Of a stretch of DNA of 15,812 bases, positions 14,790-15,812 are shown in pieces. The stretch is from Alphaproteobacteria bacterium (lineage in GTDB: Bacteria > Pseudomonadota > Alphaproteobacteria > Acetobacterales > Acetobacteraceae). How positions within the stretch are numbered: position 1 is the stretch's first letter; each line of letters opens with the position of its first letter. Under the pieces are notes generated by a model that worked only from the letters and a program-made list of their open reading frames with translations, searched no databases and was not told the DNA's origin. The translations under genes were made by a program, and so were the position numbers. The DNA is taken from assembly GCA_026225015.1 (NCBI GenBank), contig JAMFRY010000159.1:1-15812 (forward strand). The letters are read 5' to 3'.

Positions 14790-14847
14790 ACGTTTTCACA
14801 AGCCTTTCTATGGAACCGGAAGGGTTTTGGGCGCATGCGCCTGGATA

Positions 14848-14869
14848 GTTGAATCTGGCCAGTTGAATG
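14848..14869. repeat. Short direct repeat in the prpC upstream region
   Basis: AGTTGAAT occurs at 14848-14855 and 14862-14869, a 14-base period, about 70-90 bases upstream of the prpC start. It could be a binding site for an activator, or chance. A TTGGCCAA palindrome flanked by T-runs lies at 14910-14917, also unassigned. Confidence 0.3.
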
Positions 14870-14938
14870 TTGCGCCGCCATCGGGTCAACTGGGCATCAG
14901 CAATTTTTTTTGGCCAATTTTTTTAAGAAAGTGAATTA

Positions 14939-15812
14939 ATGAACGAGAACGCGCTGCCGAAACCGAAGAAATCCGTCGCCCTTTCGGGCATTGCCGCCGG
15001 CAATACCGCGCTTTGCTCGGTGGGACGCTCCGGCAATGACCTGCATTACCGCGGCTACGACATCCTGGACGTGGCGGATGCCTGCGAGTTCGAGGAAATC
15101 GCGCATCTTCTGGTGCATGGCACCTTGCCGAACAAGTCTGATCTGGCGGCGTATAAGGTGAAGCTGCGCAGTTTCCGCGGCCTGCCCGCCGCCACCAAGA
15201 CGGTGCTGGAGGCAATCCCGGGTGCTGCGCATCCGATGGATGTGATGCGCACCTATGTATCCGCGCTGGGCGCCGTACTGCCCGAGAAGGATGACCACAA
15301 CCAGCCCGGCGCCAAGGACATCGCCGACCGGCTGATGGCTTCGTTGGGGTCGGCCCTACTGTACTGGTACCATTTCTCCAATAACGGCAAGCGCATCGAT
15401 GTTGAGACCGACGATGACACCATCGGCGGCCATTTCCTGCATTTGCTGCACGGCGAAAAGCCGCCCGAGAGCTGGGTGCGCGCCATGCATACCTCACTGG
15501 TGCTGTATGCGGAGCATGAATTCAACGCCTCCACATTCACCTGCCGGGTGATTGCCGGCACGGGTTCGGATTTTTATTCCGCCATTGCCGGCGGGATCGG
15601 CGCGCTGCGTGGGCCCAAGCATGGCGGCGCGAATGAGGTCGCGTTCGAAATTCAGAAGCGCTACCAGAACCCGGATGAGGCCGAGGCGGATATCCGCAAG
15701 CGGGTGGAAGCCAAGGAGGTTGTGATCGGCTTTGGCCACCCGGTTTATACCATTTCCGATCCGCACAATGTCGTGATCAAGCGCGTGGCGAAGAAGTTGA
15801 GCGAGGAAGCGG
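14939..15812 (+). CDS. prpC: 2-methylcitrate synthase (3' end outside window)
   Basis: The first 291 codons are visible. The frame has no stop before the right edge. PrpC condenses propionyl-CoA with oxaloacetate, the first step of the methylcitrate cycle. Family patterns are LSGIAAGNTALCSVGRSGND, LHYRGYDILDVADACEFEEI, AHLLVHGTLP, LYWYHFS, LYAEHEFNAST (His193), GALRGPKHGGANE (His228) and GFGHPVYTISDPH (His267). The ATG at 14939 is preceded by AAGAAAG as a weak Shine-Dalgarno. The DPR motif reads DPH: residue 276 (codon 15764-15766, CAC) is His where citrate synthases and PrpC have the oxaloacetate-binding Arg (Arg314 in E. coli GltA). Being divergent from the ScfR/RamB-type regulator supports control by propionyl-CoA-type signals. 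Confidence 0.96.
   Translation, partial: MNENALPKPKKSVALSGIAAGNTALCSVGRSGNDLHYRGYDILDVADACEFEEIAHLLVHGTLPNKSDLAAYKVKLRSFRGLPAATKTVLEAIPGAAHPMDVMRTYVSALGAVLPEKDDHNQPGAKDIADRLMASLGSALLYWYHFSNNGKRIDVETDDDTIGGHFLHLLHGEKPPESWVRAMHTSLVLYAEHEFNASTFTCRVIAGTGSDFYSAIAGGIGALRGPKHGGANEVAFEIQKRYQNPDEAEADIRKRVEAKEVVIGFGHPVYTISDPHNVVIKRVAKKLSEEA

Noticed and set aside
1..15812. CRISPR array, tRNA or rRNA genes, prophage or toxin-antitoxin module
   Set aside because: No regularly spaced repeats, tRNA-like cloverleaf or relevant protein motifs were seen on reading both strands.

Overview
The window looks like chromosomal DNA of an alphaproteobacterium, most likely Rhodospirillales/Acetobacteraceae. Four things point there: moderately high GC, a zapA - 6S RNA - 5-formyltetrahydrofolate cyclo-ligase block whose 6S RNA has alphaproteobacterial features, a prpC gene divergent from a ScfR/RamB-type regulator, and many proteins that read like acetic-acid or acidophilic alphaproteobacterial homologues. 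The taxonomic call is an inference from sequence style, not from a database search.

Layout. (1) 2-3157: the C-terminal barrel of a TonB-dependent outer-membrane receptor, cut by the left edge, followed 33 bases later by a Tat-exported DUF1214-type protein. This pair is probably an uptake/periplasmic unit. (2) 3194-3990: a decayed REP-associated tyrosine transposase flanked by REP-like hairpins, then a small AT-rich spacer with a perfect DnaA-box 9-mer and a near-perfect parS-like palindrome. (3) 3991-6835: cysteine synthase and an amidase-signature protein, overlapping and on the minus strand, divergent from a small rhodanese. (4) 6836-8503: a gene-free leader, an RhlE-type DEAD-box RNA helicase, and two hairpins closing a convergent junction. 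(5) 8504-9860, minus strand: a small coiled-coil protein, zapA, 6S RNA and 5-formyltetrahydrofolate cyclo-ligase in the order 9860 to 8504. (6) 9951-12035, plus strand: a small conserved-looking protein, a class I fructose-bisphosphate aldolase interrupted by a one-base frameshift, and thiamine-phosphate synthase. (7) 11896-13161, minus strand: a membrane acyltransferase-3 protein with abnormal ends. (8) 13309-15812: a ScfR/RamB-type regulator divergent from 2-methylcitrate synthase (prpC, cut by the right edge), i.e. the control end of a propionate/methylcitrate module.

Most genes are ordinary housekeeping or accessory genes, and I do not see a clear new multi-gene system. The points most worth checking are: a conserved oxaloacetate-binding Arg that reads as His in PrpC; the one-base frameshift in the aldolase; a transposase relic with a frameshift, a nonsense codon and loss of its catalytic Tyr; the parS-like/DnaA-box spacer; the 6S RNA locus; and inverted GCAAAT/ATTTGC half-sites in the prpC-regulator promoter region.
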